22,621 nt of DNA from Dimargaris cristalligena (Eukaryota; Kickxellomycota; Dimargaritomycetes; Dimargaritales; Dimargaritaceae), in NCBI GenBank assembly GCA_027576995.1, contig JANBQC010000400.1:1-22621 (forward strand), given 5' to 3'. The position numbers were made by a program, and so were the translations under genes. Shown here piece by piece: positions 7,576 through 17,713 of this stretch (positions within the stretch are counted from its first letter, which is position 1; the number at the start of each line of letters is the position of its first letter). Under the pieces are notes generated by a model. It saw only the letters and a list, made by a program, of their open reading frames with translations. It was not told the DNA's origin and did not search any database.

Positions 7576-9993
7576 TTATCTCATGTTGTCAGTTGATAAT
7601 AAGAATAAAATAAACTAAAAATGTTATAAAAAATACATTATAATCAAACAGTATAATCAATTTGGTACTCAGAGGTACCACAACTTTAAACTAAGTGAAT
7701 GAAAGTAAAACAAGTAGGAGTAGTAGTAATAAAATAATCAAATAAAAACTGGGTAAAGGATAATCATCAGGCTCATCTGGTAAAGTTAATATAAATGTTT
7801 ATTCTGAGTAATAGAGGCTTATATTGAAAATAACATATCACAAAACACTTATCTCGAATTTAACTCATCCCTTCAACTGAGGGGACATGGCTAGGGTATA
7901 TATAAGAGATTAACTAACCTAAATAAATAAAGCTAAGAATAATAACTGTGATAATTATAGGTCATAAAAACCTGTGGTAGGAAAAAAACTAACCTACTGG
8001 CTAAACTATAGTCATGAGTATGTTAAATGGAAGTAAAATATAGAAATTGGAAGGTTAGAAGACACAGTCTTCCCAGTCCTCCTTCATATTGGACATTGAT
8101 AAAACTAATAAAACGAATTCATGCTAAGTAGTTGTATGGTGTAATTCCAAGAAGGAATCCACTGGAAGCTAGTTATTCCCAAGCCCCACTTATAAAGGAT
8201 CATCAATAATATAAAAGTAGTGATATGAAGTAGTCAATTATTATGGGTTAAAATCACTATTGATTTTGACAGACTATAACTTCATCAATAATAAACAGAA
8301 AAACAAATGGAAGTATAAGTTAGAAAGCTGAAGGAAAGGAGAATCAGCTTGCATAAAGAAATAACTACCTCAATATAGTGCACTTTTAAGTGCTCCATTG
8401 AGCCAATTGGATATTATCTTAGCTATAACCAGAGTACATGAGCCACTAGTCAACCATAGGTTCACTTATAGTTGTGACTTTAAAGACTGATTCAGGAAGG
8501 TTGAGATTCTCAGGTAAGGTGGAATGGAGGGTAAGGTAGGAGACCACTGTACTCTAATTACCAGCAGTATCTGTGCTGCACTTAATGAACATTTCACCAA
8601 ATTTGCCATATTGGGAATGACACCTGCCAATTTCATATGGTTCCATATCTTCCAATAATCACACCTCATCCATCAATTTGAAATAGTCTAATAATACCAA
8701 GGCATCATAATCATAGCCAAAAAAGATAGCACACTGATAACTCTTCTTATAAGGCCACCCAAGGTTTGCCAGAGCCTCTTCTTTGACTTCAATAAGGTCT
8801 AACTCTAAGGCTATGATGCTGGTAAAATTTCTCATGTAAAGGCTATTAGCCCTCCTAATCTAACTTAATCCAGACCTAGTGATCACCCATCCTACTTACA
8901 GCCTTATAGTGCCATATTAACCCTCCTATAGTCACCCCCAGTACTATGGGGTCATCTTTTATTATGTAATCCTGCTCATTTAACCCCAATGCTTTGCACT
9001 CCAAACACTTAGCTCACTGATCCAAGCCTCTTCCAGTTCCCATAAAAGTCTTCCTAATGTGAAGCTGTCTGGTCGGATTCTTTACTTATCCACACCTTAG
9101 CTATAGTAGTATCCTTCCCCTAAGACCTCCCTCTGGAGTTGTCCCTATATATATATAAGTAGGCCCCATTGGGACTAGTTAGATTCCCAAGCTTATTCTT
9201 ACCCCCCAGTTTACCCTAATATACTCTATATATACTTAATCCCCCTTATACTGACTAGTAAGTGTACCAACTGCATATCCCTTATATATACCTATATTTA
9301 GCCTTTATTAGTTAGTACTGTGCCCTGTACATGACACTAATAGCCTACTTGGCTGAGCCTAATCCCCACCTACTATTAGAAGCCTATCCTTAAGACTCCT
9401 GATGGACTAAGAGTAGTTAACCCAGGTGACATGCTATTATTCAGCCCAATAAAGCCAATTGTAGGAATCTAGCTTTGCCCTTTGCAGTTCCTCCACTCTT
9501 CTTTAAATCCTTTAAGTTGTATTTGAAGGTACTTGAATTTACCCTCAAATTTACCATTCTAACATTTTCAATACAATAAACTAGTGGGCTGACTTTTGAA
9601 TATTGGGTATTTGGAGAAAGGAAAAAAAAAGGAGAATCCCACCAAAAGTGGACCAAAAAATGCCACATACTATTTGTCAGTTATTTTACAGCTTTATACA
9701 GTACCCCCCCCAACTGACTGATAAGCTAGTGGAGGGCTTTTTTTTTTGGATGGTTGACCTTCATCATGATATGATAGCAGCCATTCCCGTAGGGTCATAC
9801 CACCACTTTTTGTCAAATAAGGTGGGTGTCAAGCATGAATGAGGAGTTCCAAGTGATATATAATTGAGGGGACTGAGAGAAAAGGGGGGAAGGGCTATTG
9901 TGCCTGTTTGCCCATGTAGTCTTGTGTGACCAAGATGTAACCTAACTACTATATCCAAGTGTGTGGCACTTGTAATGTGACAGGGAGATTTGG
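7576..9993. repeat. AT-rich, CpG-depleted block, probably a decayed mobile element
   Basis: I count only four CpG dinucleotides in about 2.4 kb (7855, 8114, 9074, 9788). By base composition several dozen would be expected, and flanking sequence has them at normal frequency. The block has no long open frame, many in-frame stops and local TA-rich stretches (about 9147-9160 and 9230-9300). It contains the decayed coding region at 8446-9085. Loss of CpG with retention of TpG and CpA is the usual mark of past CpG methylation and deamination, so I infer an old silenced insertion. No terminal repeats were found. Confidence 0.6.
8446..9085 (-). pseudogene. Decayed coding region of unknown family
   Basis: Read on the minus strand, this stretch translates into protein-like segments broken by stops and one frame change. 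The segments are 9085-9017 (23 codons, ends at TGA), 9013-8879 (45 codons, ends at TAG), a shift of frame, 8859-8662 (66 codons, ends at TGA), 8658-8557 (34 codons, ends at TAG) and 8553-8449 (35 codons, ends at TAG). The last three share one frame. Typical pieces are CLECKALGLNEQDYIIKDD, ALANLGWPYKKSYQCAIFFG and YGKFGEMFIKCSTD. Amino-acid composition is balanced with Trp, Cys, Tyr and Gly, unlike random AT-rich translation. I recognise no domain. A further basic open stretch at 9441-9560 (LKDLKKSGGTAKGKARF) may be its upstream part. It lies in the CpG-poor block. Confidence 0.5.
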
Positions 9994-10407
9994 CGAGCTG
10001 ATTTGCTTTTGGGGCTTGATACTGACGCTTTTTGTGCCCAATAAACGTGAAGCGACAAGGGGGGCATGTAAGTCACAGCCATTCATCTGGCATCATTGTT
10101 GTAGGGATGGATGTGTTTCGGCCCAGACAGTATCATACCTGTGAATTGATCCAAGTGCCTAACTGCACTTGGCATGGATTACAAACACCGGCGTGAAAAA
10201 AAAATATAGGTATATACTATTCTTGACTAAATATATAAAAAGAAGAGCCCCGGGCCTCGTCCATGTTGGGGTATCAATGACTCGATTTGATTCGATTCCG
10301 TTTTTCAATCGGCACTTACTCCCCCCCTTTGGTTTATATTACAATCCCATACGCTTAAATTTTGGAGTATCCGCATATCTACATTCCTTTTAATCTAATT
10401 TTTCGAC
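9994..10407. other. Promoter region of the secreted-protein gene
   Basis: CpG frequency returns to normal here. The stretch holds a TATA-like motif (10232-10240) and no supported gene. A 61-codon frame at 9959-10144 begins with a non-ATG codon and crosses the end of the CpG-poor block, so I do not call it. Confidence 0.5.
10232..10240 (+). promoter_or_regulatory. TATA-box-like motif before the secreted-protein gene
   Basis: TATATAAAA matches the TATA consensus and lies about 170 bases before the ATG at 10408, a usual spacing for a fungal promoter. In AT-rich DNA such a match can be chance. Confidence 0.35.
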
Positions 10408-11619
10408 ATGCTTCTCCTAGTCGGCATATCAACTCTAGCATTGGCCTCGGGGCTAACGACCACCAATGCCACCCCCATGTGGCAACGACCCAGTCCACCA
10501 CCTCAGGGAAATGTGAATCGAATGACCGAAGCAACTTTTCCCAATTATCCGATCCATTCCGGAAGTATAATCCCGAATTATAGCATCGGGAGTGGGGGGG
10601 TGGCCCGTAATCACTATGAACTGATTGCCCCTCAGCACTGTCAAGCCAGCGATGAGCTTGTGGTTGAGCCGAATTTTATTGGTTTTCACTCCCATACAGC
10701 GGCTGATCAAGAATATATGGGGGAGTCAGATGGGCAGAGTGCTATCCAAACCCGTTACCAAGACGGGTCATCGGAAGGGGAAGACGCCCAGACCGACTAT
10801 AATCCTCTCCACTGGTCCTCCCCTTCACAGTATCTTGGATCATGGTCGAACTCAATGCTATCTGGAAATCAGGCATTCAGCTCCGAAAGCCTCATGGATA
10901 GCTCTTCCCACGCAGCCACTCCAAACCAGGGGAAATGGGCCGACGAAGACCGTTCTTATCAACCGATCGGGGTGGATCCCTCCACCAACCACACTAATTA
11001 CAACTCCGCGGACTGGGCGCCTAGACCCGCTCCCAATCCATATTACGGTGAATCCTACTTGTCGTCCGGGGTCCCGAACAGCCGCCAGCTGGTTGCGGTT
11101 GCCCTGAGCTATTCACTAAAAGAACAGTACGGTCAATTGATCAATGAAATCCAACTCCACGCTATCCAACTTCATTTAACCGCGCCCGCCAAGTATGCTT
11201 TCATGGGGACGGCTCATTGGGTTGATGAGGATGCCACCAGTATCCAGGCAACTTTGGACTCATTCAATTCCGCTTCCCCTAACGACCACCACCAAATCCT
11301 GTCCACTATTGAACAAGGATCGCAACGGAGTTTAGACATGCACCGGGATCAGCAACTGATTCTGTTATATGCCTTCCCAACGTTTGGCCATACGGCTCAG
11401 ACTATCGCATATAGTGTGGGGTACAGTCCCTTGGCCACGGACGAAGCCAACACGTTTTTCAGCTACATGTGGTTAACGAGAACGTATCCAGTCATAGTTA
11501 GGTCGATCACTGTTTGGCCAACTGAAGAACTGTCACAAGTCGAAAATGGCGAAATTAAGTTAGAATATCAAACAATGCTGGCGGTTTTGAGAACACTTAA
11601 TCCGGCGAGCATAGTGTAA
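10408..11619 (+). CDS. Predicted secreted protein, 403 aa, family not recognised
   Basis: I do not recognise this protein. Residues 1-14 (MLLLVGISTLALAS) are a short hydrophobic signal peptide, with a likely cleavage after Ala13 or close by, so entry to the secretory path is likely. Residues 20-225 are of low complexity, rich in Ser, Pro, Asn, Tyr and Gly, and probably disordered. Residues 226-403 look folded and partly helical (SRQLVAVALSYSLKEQYGQL, LDMHRDQQLILLYAFPTF). Sequons for N-glycosylation are at Asn20, Asn57 and Asn194. The mature part has only one cysteine (Cys78), so it is not a disulphide-rich effector. No transmembrane helix or GPI signal is seen at the C-terminus. Codon choice is less C-biased than in HEM1 or NOX, consistent with lower expression or a younger gene. 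Single exon, start at the first ATG. Confidence 0.75.
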   Translation: MLLLVGISTLALASGLTTTNATPMWQRPSPPPQGNVNRMTEATFPNYPIHSGSIIPNYSIGSGGVARNHYELIAPQHCQASDELVVEPNFIGFHSHTAADQEYMGESDGQSAIQTRYQDGSSEGEDAQTDYNPLHWSSPSQYLGSWSNSMLSGNQAFSSESLMDSSSHAATPNQGKWADEDRSYQPIGVDPSTNHTNYNSADWAPRPAPNPYYGESYLSSGVPNSRQLVAVALSYSLKEQYGQLINEIQLHAIQLHLTAPAKYAFMGTAHWVDEDATSIQATLDSFNSASPNDHHQILSTIEQGSQRSLDMHRDQQLILLYAFPTFGHTAQTIAYSVGYSPLATDEANTFFSYMWLTRTYPVIVRSITVWPTEELSQVENGEIKLEYQTMLAVLRTLNPASIV

Positions 11620-12303
11620 CTAGGGCTGACTGGGGAGGGAGAGTAACGCCTTGGATTTTGAAGAAGTGGTACAATACACTGGCAATTGGGATTGTTAGTT
11701 GCCTTCTTATGCTTAGATGTGCTATTTTTTTGCATTCACGTAATGTTATAAACTACTGGATATACATTATTATCAGGACTTTAATGGAATGTCGGGATGA
11801 AAAATACAACACTGAGCCTATGGATACTGGTGGTAAGTCTCTGGGGAAATACTAGTATTTAGATCGGTTAGAAATGGTTAATATAAAGTCATCTCTGAGG
11901 ACAGGAATGGTTTTGGTAGGTAAAAATGTTGTTAAGCTGTATCGGTAGTGCTAGTAGCAGCAGATTGTGTAAATGTTTGGCATTTATTTTTGCCCGCCTG
12001 ATTAACGACATCACCCTACTGCCACGATAGTCGTGCGTTTTATAGTTTCCTTCGGCTATGCCATCAGCATCGGCAAGGTCTCCCGAGCCATTTTTATTAT
12101 AATTGGGAATATACAAAAAAGTTGACTTCCTCCGACTTGCTAGGCGGCGTGGGCTGTTGTTTATGGATAAACATTGGCCTAAGCTTGAGTTGTTTACCAA
12201 TCCCTACCGTCCCCAAGTTTGATTGGCTAGCCGTTAGAAGTACCTGCAGCCAAAAGGGTGGTGTACCAGATTCGCTAAACCACACTAACCCCCCTCACAT
12301 TCA
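11620..12303. other. Spacer between the secreted-protein gene and MITE copy C
   Basis: No supported gene. Open frames of 60-100 codons exist on both strands (11658-11855 plus, 12200 down to 11889 minus, 12122-12382 plus) but overlap each other and have no recognisable content; one runs into the transposon copy. Confidence 0.5.
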
Positions 12304-12445
12304 TATGGGTGAAATTCAGCCCAGCTATATAAGGGTTTGCATTATATGTGTATGGGAGAATATATGGGAAATTTATTTTTAACTAGTAATATTGGCTTTA
12401 TCAAATGAATTTTTCGTTATACAGCTTGGATGAACTTCTCCCATA
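12304..12445 (+). mobile_element. MITE copy C, complete, 142 bp including TA on both sides
   Basis: The best-preserved single copy. The left end TATGGGTGAAATTCA and the reverse complement of the right end, TATGGGAGAAGTTCA, are inverted repeats that match at about 25 of the first 31 positions. TA at 12304-12305 and 12444-12445 is the likely target duplication. The interior is AT-rich and non-coding. It lies about 530 bases before the CDT2 start, so it could affect that promoter. Confidence 0.9.
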
Positions 12446-12972
12446 TGTTGCCCAAAAGCACAGAGGTGTGGACAGATAGATAGTGGAGGCTGTTAACAAC
12501 AGAGTATGGCAATATTGCTGTATTTGGTACTCAACCCTGGTAGTCCTTTTACACTCCCAAAGTAACAGTAAAACATCTACCACTCCATATGGACTACTAC
12601 GTATTATAACTCAGTTGTTTACGCCTTTTCTTCTGGTTAAGCGGCTCCCTTGAAAGCCATTGGCTTGGCTTTGACGTCCTATTATAGCGTTTCAAGCCAT
12701 CCCTTGTGTGTCTCGGATCACTTACCACTCTTACTGGCCATTAGCCCCCAAAACCCTCTGCATTAATCAATTCCCATTGCTGGCTCATTTTCGGGTCTTA
12801 CCCGCCTCCCATATACCCCCATAAGGTCACCGGGGGCATTTCCGGACCGTCTTGTCGCTTAGTGTCATTCTTTTAAACCCCCCCCCACGACAACAGCTAA
12901 ACCAACAAAGTGGATCAGCCCCTACATACACCTACCTATACGCTCGCCATTTCACTGGCCCGTCCATAAACT
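12446..12972. other. CDT2 upstream region
   Basis: No gene seen. A 9-base C run occurs at about 12879-12888. I looked for an ACGCGT cell-cycle box, expected in some fungi for replication genes, and found none here. Confidence 0.5.
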
Positions 12973-15566
12973 ATGAGTCGGCCCGAAGCCCTCATTCCCG
13001 GTCACCGGCAGCTTAATTTCGGGGTTCGCGGCCCCGACGGCGGTGGTCACCCCCATCGCTACATTACTCGCCCCCCACGGGGTCTGCCCGGTCGGAGTTT
13101 CCCCGGTTCCGAACGGACCGATAGGGCCCGTTTGACGCTACGGCGGTACCTATGTTATTTGACGCATTCACCCCGACAGGTGTACCGGTTCGCCGATGTG
13201 ACCGACCGAGGGGCCCCGCTCTTTGCCTGCCAGTATAACCCCGTGCCCCAGTTCGAGCATTTCGTCATGACCGCCAACGAAGACGGTATTATGTTACTGG
13301 CCGATACCCGCCGTACCAGCACCGATCCCCCGCCCCCTTCTTCGCGGTCTTCGACAACGTCGTATAGGCGCAATCAGCGGTCCCCGAGTCCCAGTCCCCT
13401 ACCCAGTTCACGTTCACGCTCTGGTTTAGGTTCAGGCTCGCTGTACCGTTCCAGTGGGTTGGGTCGGCCTAATGACGAAGGGGTGGTGGTGGGTCCGGCC
13501 TGTTCGTCCTTCTGGTCGGCCCATAATAACGCTATTTTCGACGTACAATGGCATCCCGACGGCTCCCGGATTCTATCCGCTTCCGGCGACCAAACGGTCA
13601 AACTGTGGGATGTCGAACGGCGGGTCTGCACGGCCCTGTTTAACCAGACCCATGAGGGCAGTGTCAAGTCCTGCTCCTGGTGTTCCCAGGACCCTTTTGT
13701 ATTCGCCTCGGCCGGGCGGGACGGTCGGGTCGTGGTATGGGATCTAAGATGCGCCAGTCGACGGGCTTCGGCTGGTGACCCCTATGACCTCTCGAATCGG
13801 GGCCGGGATGACGCATTAGACATGCTGATTTACCGGCCGGCGGATGTCATTAGCGAAGCCCATTCCATCTCGGACCTTCAGCCGGCCGCCGGGTCATCAT
13901 CAGCGTCATCCACCTGCTGGTCCGCCTTGGCCGACCTCTCCATTTCCGGAGGGAAAATCCCGCCCATGACGGTGACGCCCCGCTGGCCCCGGTCGGTGAG
14001 CGGAGTGAACCCGCCGCAGCCGGGAAGTCCATCCCGCCGACGGACCCGGAATATCTGGGCATCACCCATCGCCCAGGGCCGGCCCGGTTCCCCCCGGCGG
14101 TCCCGGATCAAACCCTTGATTAACAACGGTCAGAGTGCAACCGCAGTGGTTTATATGCCCCATCGCGCGCAGTGGTTGGCGAGTGCTGGTGTCGTCAATG
14201 GGTAAGTCCGCGCGCTATAGGACACTTCCTTTGGATGGGTGTACTTTTTTAAAAAATATATTCCTAGCTTTGTCATTGATAGTCATGTACTACACGTAGC
14301 CACCCTCTCGATATTGAGTGATTCCTGTACAACGACCACCCATGTAACCCCCATGCTAACCCATCTAGCTTTACTATCCCTTAAAACCCGTATTTCCCAA
14401 TATTTGTTTAGGACGATAAAATACTGGGATACGCGGCAAATGGGTCGGCATATGGGGAAGTTTAGCCCTACTCCGGTGGAGCAATCCATCTGCCCTGGTC
14501 GAACCGGCCGCTCGCGAGGTGAGTTTCGGCACTTATTATATGGTTGAGTCAGTGATAGTTTGGCATGCCATCTTTGCAACTGGGTTATCGTTTTAATGAT
14601 CAGGAAATGAGAGTATTGAATTTGCACCCCAACCATCGTTTCTCGCCTAACCTGCTTAACCTGGTTCACTGCTCATGGTTTATTTGTCACCCTTTAGGTA
14701 TATCCTCCTTGGCTGTAACAGCCGACGGAAGTCGCCTTATGGCTCTTTCCGCTGATCACACGTAAGTCGACCTGTTTTAGTACTGCTCTTTTGGCCATAT
14801 CAGGGTTTTTGCTCCCTTACAAGGACTGTCCTATTTTTAGATTCACTCGTAGGGTGGGATATTGAATTCCGTTCAAAGCGGCCACGATTGCCCTGTTTCG
14901 ATTTACTGAATGGTCATTAATTTGAACATGGTTTGTCATGGACTGGCCTAAGTTTTAGTTTCACTCGTAAATGATATGTTTTCCCTCACGGGTAGTCTGT
15001 TTTGTTTGATTTTATGTGTTTTCTGAAAAGATGTCTAATATACACACATACTCACAACCCTATATTTGTAATTATTTATTGCTGATACGATTATCACAAC
15101 CCTGCATGCGAACAGCATCTACATGTACAATACCCACCACATTGGTCAGCCCATCGCAGCATTTACGGCGCCGAACTTTAAGTGCAGCTCATTTTATATG
15201 AAACTTACCACTAGTCCCGACAGTGCATTCGTCGCTTCAGGATCGTCGGACCACCGCATTTACATTTGGTCAATTGATGAGCCCACCCGGCCCCCCCTCA
15301 CATTGACCTCCCACAGTAAAGAAGTGAGTGCGGTGGCCTGGTCCCGAACTCAGTTGGGAAGTCTGGCATCCTGTTCGGACGACCATACTTTGCGACTGTG
15401 GCAAGTTGACCCCGGCTATTCCCGCAAATTTGCAAAACAAGGGTCCGAGGATGGTGGTATATCGTCATTGGCGGGAAGGACGGCTAATTCCCCACCTACC
15501 GCAATGTCCCTTGCGGTTGAGGATGATGATATTGGCTATGCGGGCTTTGACCCCCCGGTGGTATAG
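12973..15566 (+). CDS. cdt2: CDT2-type WD40 protein, CRL4 ubiquitin ligase receptor, four exons
   Basis: Cdt2 (DTL in animals) brings PCNA-bound substrates such as Cdt1 to the Cul4-Ddb1 ubiquitin ligase in the nucleus. Exons 12973-14201, 14412-14518, 14698-14761 and 15116-15566 join in frame to 616 aa. Blades visible: LFACQYNP..HFVMTANEDG (83-105), WSAHNNAIFDVQWHPDGSRI (181-200), SGDQTVKLWDVE (204-215), ASAGRDGRVVVWDLRC (245-260), LASAGVVNGTIKYWDTRQ (402-419), SRLMALSADHTIYMYN (457-472), VASGSSDHRIYIWSI (506-520) and LASCSDDHTLRLWQVD (550-565). Two WDxR boxes (256-259, 415-418) are the Ddb1-binding signature. GTIKYWDTR and the sequence around DHTIYMYN match Cdt2 closely and are restored only by splicing. 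Two Ser/Arg/Pro-rich inserts (115-165, 260-390) carry CDK-like sites SPSR (352) and SPRR (373). The tail after the propeller is only about 50 aa and shows no PCNA-binding box like that at the animal C-terminus. Confidence 0.92.
14202..14411 (+). other. CDT2 intron 1, 210 nt
   Basis: Donor GTAAGT, acceptor TTTAG. Phase 2: the split codon GGG joins GVVN to TIKYWDTR. A possible branch site, tgctaac, lies about 55 bases before the acceptor. Read-through would stop at once on TAA. Confidence 0.9.
14519..14697 (+). other. CDT2 intron 2, 179 nt
   Basis: Donor GTGAGT, acceptor CCTTTAG. Phase 1: the split codon GGT joins GRSR to ISSLAVTADGS. Confidence 0.88.
14762..15115 (+). other. CDT2 intron 3, 354 nt
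   Basis: Donor GTAAGT, acceptor AACAG. Phase 2: the split codon ACC joins SADH to IYMYN, giving the conserved blade sequence. No further exon is needed within it. Confidence 0.88.
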
Positions 15567-17713
15567 CTATATATATTTCTTAACGGGGTAGGGACAGGTT
15601 CTATCTAATATACCCCAGACCTACTTATGCCAGGCACTTCATGCTCTTACCTGGGTTTACCGAATAAGCTGAAAAACAGTCGTCCATATTAACCATACCA
15701 TTGACATACACTCCCTACAATGCATTTCATTACATTTTCCAATCATTTTTATTTATATTCATCGGTTCACTCTGTTACCTAAACCACAACGCCATCCGAC
15801 GGAAATCCCCATCTAAATAAGGCTAAATAAATGCTGGTCACTTGTCGATGCCAAGAAGTATTAGGGGGAATATCTGGGATTTAGCCTGGCGTAACTGAAA
15901 CCAGCAGGACTGTTCGAGCAAGGGGCCAGCTGTCAGCGGGACCCCCCCCCCCATGATATTCGGAAAGCGATGGTCACTGGCGGGTATAATATTAGAGATA
16001 TACTGTTGTGTATTTGCCTGGAATGGTGATGGCGATAACGAGAAACATGGCAAATGGGCCTGGCTTAAACGGAAAATTCCTTATTCATCAATTATCCCCC
16101 CCCAGAACTGCTCTGTTCGCCGATGGTCTGGACTGCTGACCGGTGGCAATCCATAAATCCCCACTAGGAAGCGGGGTTAAAATTGGACGCAGGCCCTTTG
16201 GAAAATCACGGCACCGCTATTTACAGTTGCGCTCTAAAATTTGGAACCTTGTTCTTCACTTTTTCTTGACCCACTTGGGTTAAAATAGGGTTTTCGGTAT
16301 ATTATAGCAGGATCTTCCTGGGTATATTTTGTGGAATCATCGTTTTCAAGCTCCAAGCTGTCTTCTGGTGGGGTAAACCATTGGTGGTCCCTACTAAATT
16401 TAGAGTAGGTATATTAAGCTGGCTACTCCGTGGCCCCGAAAGAGTCCACCCGGCGATACTCTTCTAGCCTCCCTGTCTTGGGGTGGTTTCTTGATTGGCT
16501 TGGATCCCATCAGTCTACCTGTATTCCACACCCATCTTGCTGTCTGTTTTATAGGATAAGCTACCCCGTCTCGCACGGTCTTATGGTGGATGCTGGTTTA
16601 TTAAGAATTGCAATTGCATTAAACCATCGTCGCCGCTTTCTCTTCCACGGAGACATTCTCGTTTGACGGGAATATTGTCGATTCTGGTTTCGGGTCGATT
16701 AGGCTGGGACCCAGCCAAGTTTTGTCATTGGGAAAACATGCACTTGTTCTCGTAAGTCCCACCTTGGTCGAAGCGGGAGCCCATTCACACTACCATCGCC
16801 AGCAGCCTGTGGAGCTCCGCGGTACATCATCTATTAGTAATATTCCCACATGGCCATTGGCGCAGAGCAAATGGTCCATTATTTTAGCCCATCATGGTCC
16901 TCCCTCGTATCATTTTTATCGGTTCTTTTATTCTACTTTAATCAGCAACGGCTTCTCCATTCGCAGGGGGGGGGGTTATAGTATATTATAGTATATTACA
17001 CAGAGAGCTTCCCCCGCGCCTCTTGCTTGGCTCTTTCTCGTTTAGTGTTAGAGCTCTTAAGGATAGTATGGTTGGAGGTATTCTTCATGATCCTATACTA
17101 CAATCCTTTTAGTTTCGGAGCCTTTTCTTTATTATCACTCCCCTTTTTTATTCTACTATTCCAGGCCATTTCGACTCTCTCGAGACGTTGTATGGTGTAT
17201 CCCCCCTGCCCTTGTCGTTTACTGTAGCCTACCCCTTCCCTCCCTCCTCTTTCGACTCTACTCCATCGTGCTCCCCCTAAGGACACCAACCTGGTCAATT
17301 GAGCTGTGCTCATCCAGTGAGAGTGAATCGGCTATTTGAAGGAATATATTATTACCCCTCTTCTCGGCTGCCTTATTTTGCTCTAGTTCGCCTAGTGTTT
17401 CAGTTTACACTCCCTGCCAACCGGCTGCTGCTACTATAGAGCCTGTCCAACAACTCCTCTATATCCCCCCTCCTTCCGCCTCCTCCTTCTCTTATCCACA
17501 CCTCTTTCATACTAGGAGAGCCCATCACATCAGCTACTCTGGGTGTCTTTTACTTTTGTAGTCTATTCCTTGCTCAGTTTGCATGCTACACCGCCTTTTT
17601 CCTCAGCCCGGCCGTGTCTGCTATAATACATATATATATATATATATATATCCCGTGGAGCTGAAAAACCCCACGCCGTGCTATTCTGTTGATATTTCTT
17701 GGTTAGTGTCACC
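15567..17713. other. CDT2 to NOX spacer, 2.1 kb, no supported gene
   Basis: A possible poly(A) signal AATAAA for CDT2 is at 15826-15831 and a 10-base C run at about 15943-15952. Open frames at 16430-16666 and 16722-16991 begin with GTG or TTG and have no recognisable product. From about 17220 to 17600 the plus strand is strongly pyrimidine-rich (for example cctccttccgcctcctcc), then a (TA)n tract at 17630-17651 precedes the NOX start by about 62 bases. I read the last 500 bases as the NOX promoter and 5' UTR. Confidence 0.55.
17630..17651. repeat. (TA)n microsatellite in the NOX 5' region
   Basis: A 22-base alternating AT run about 62 bases before the NOX ATG. A near-equal tract follows the gene at 19373-19395. 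Confidence 0.95.

Noticed and set aside
17699..17713. Five-codon N-terminal extension of NOX from a TTG
   Set aside because: TTG is not a usual nuclear start, and the ATG at 17714 in cacc-ATG-g gives the expected MGFFRR start.
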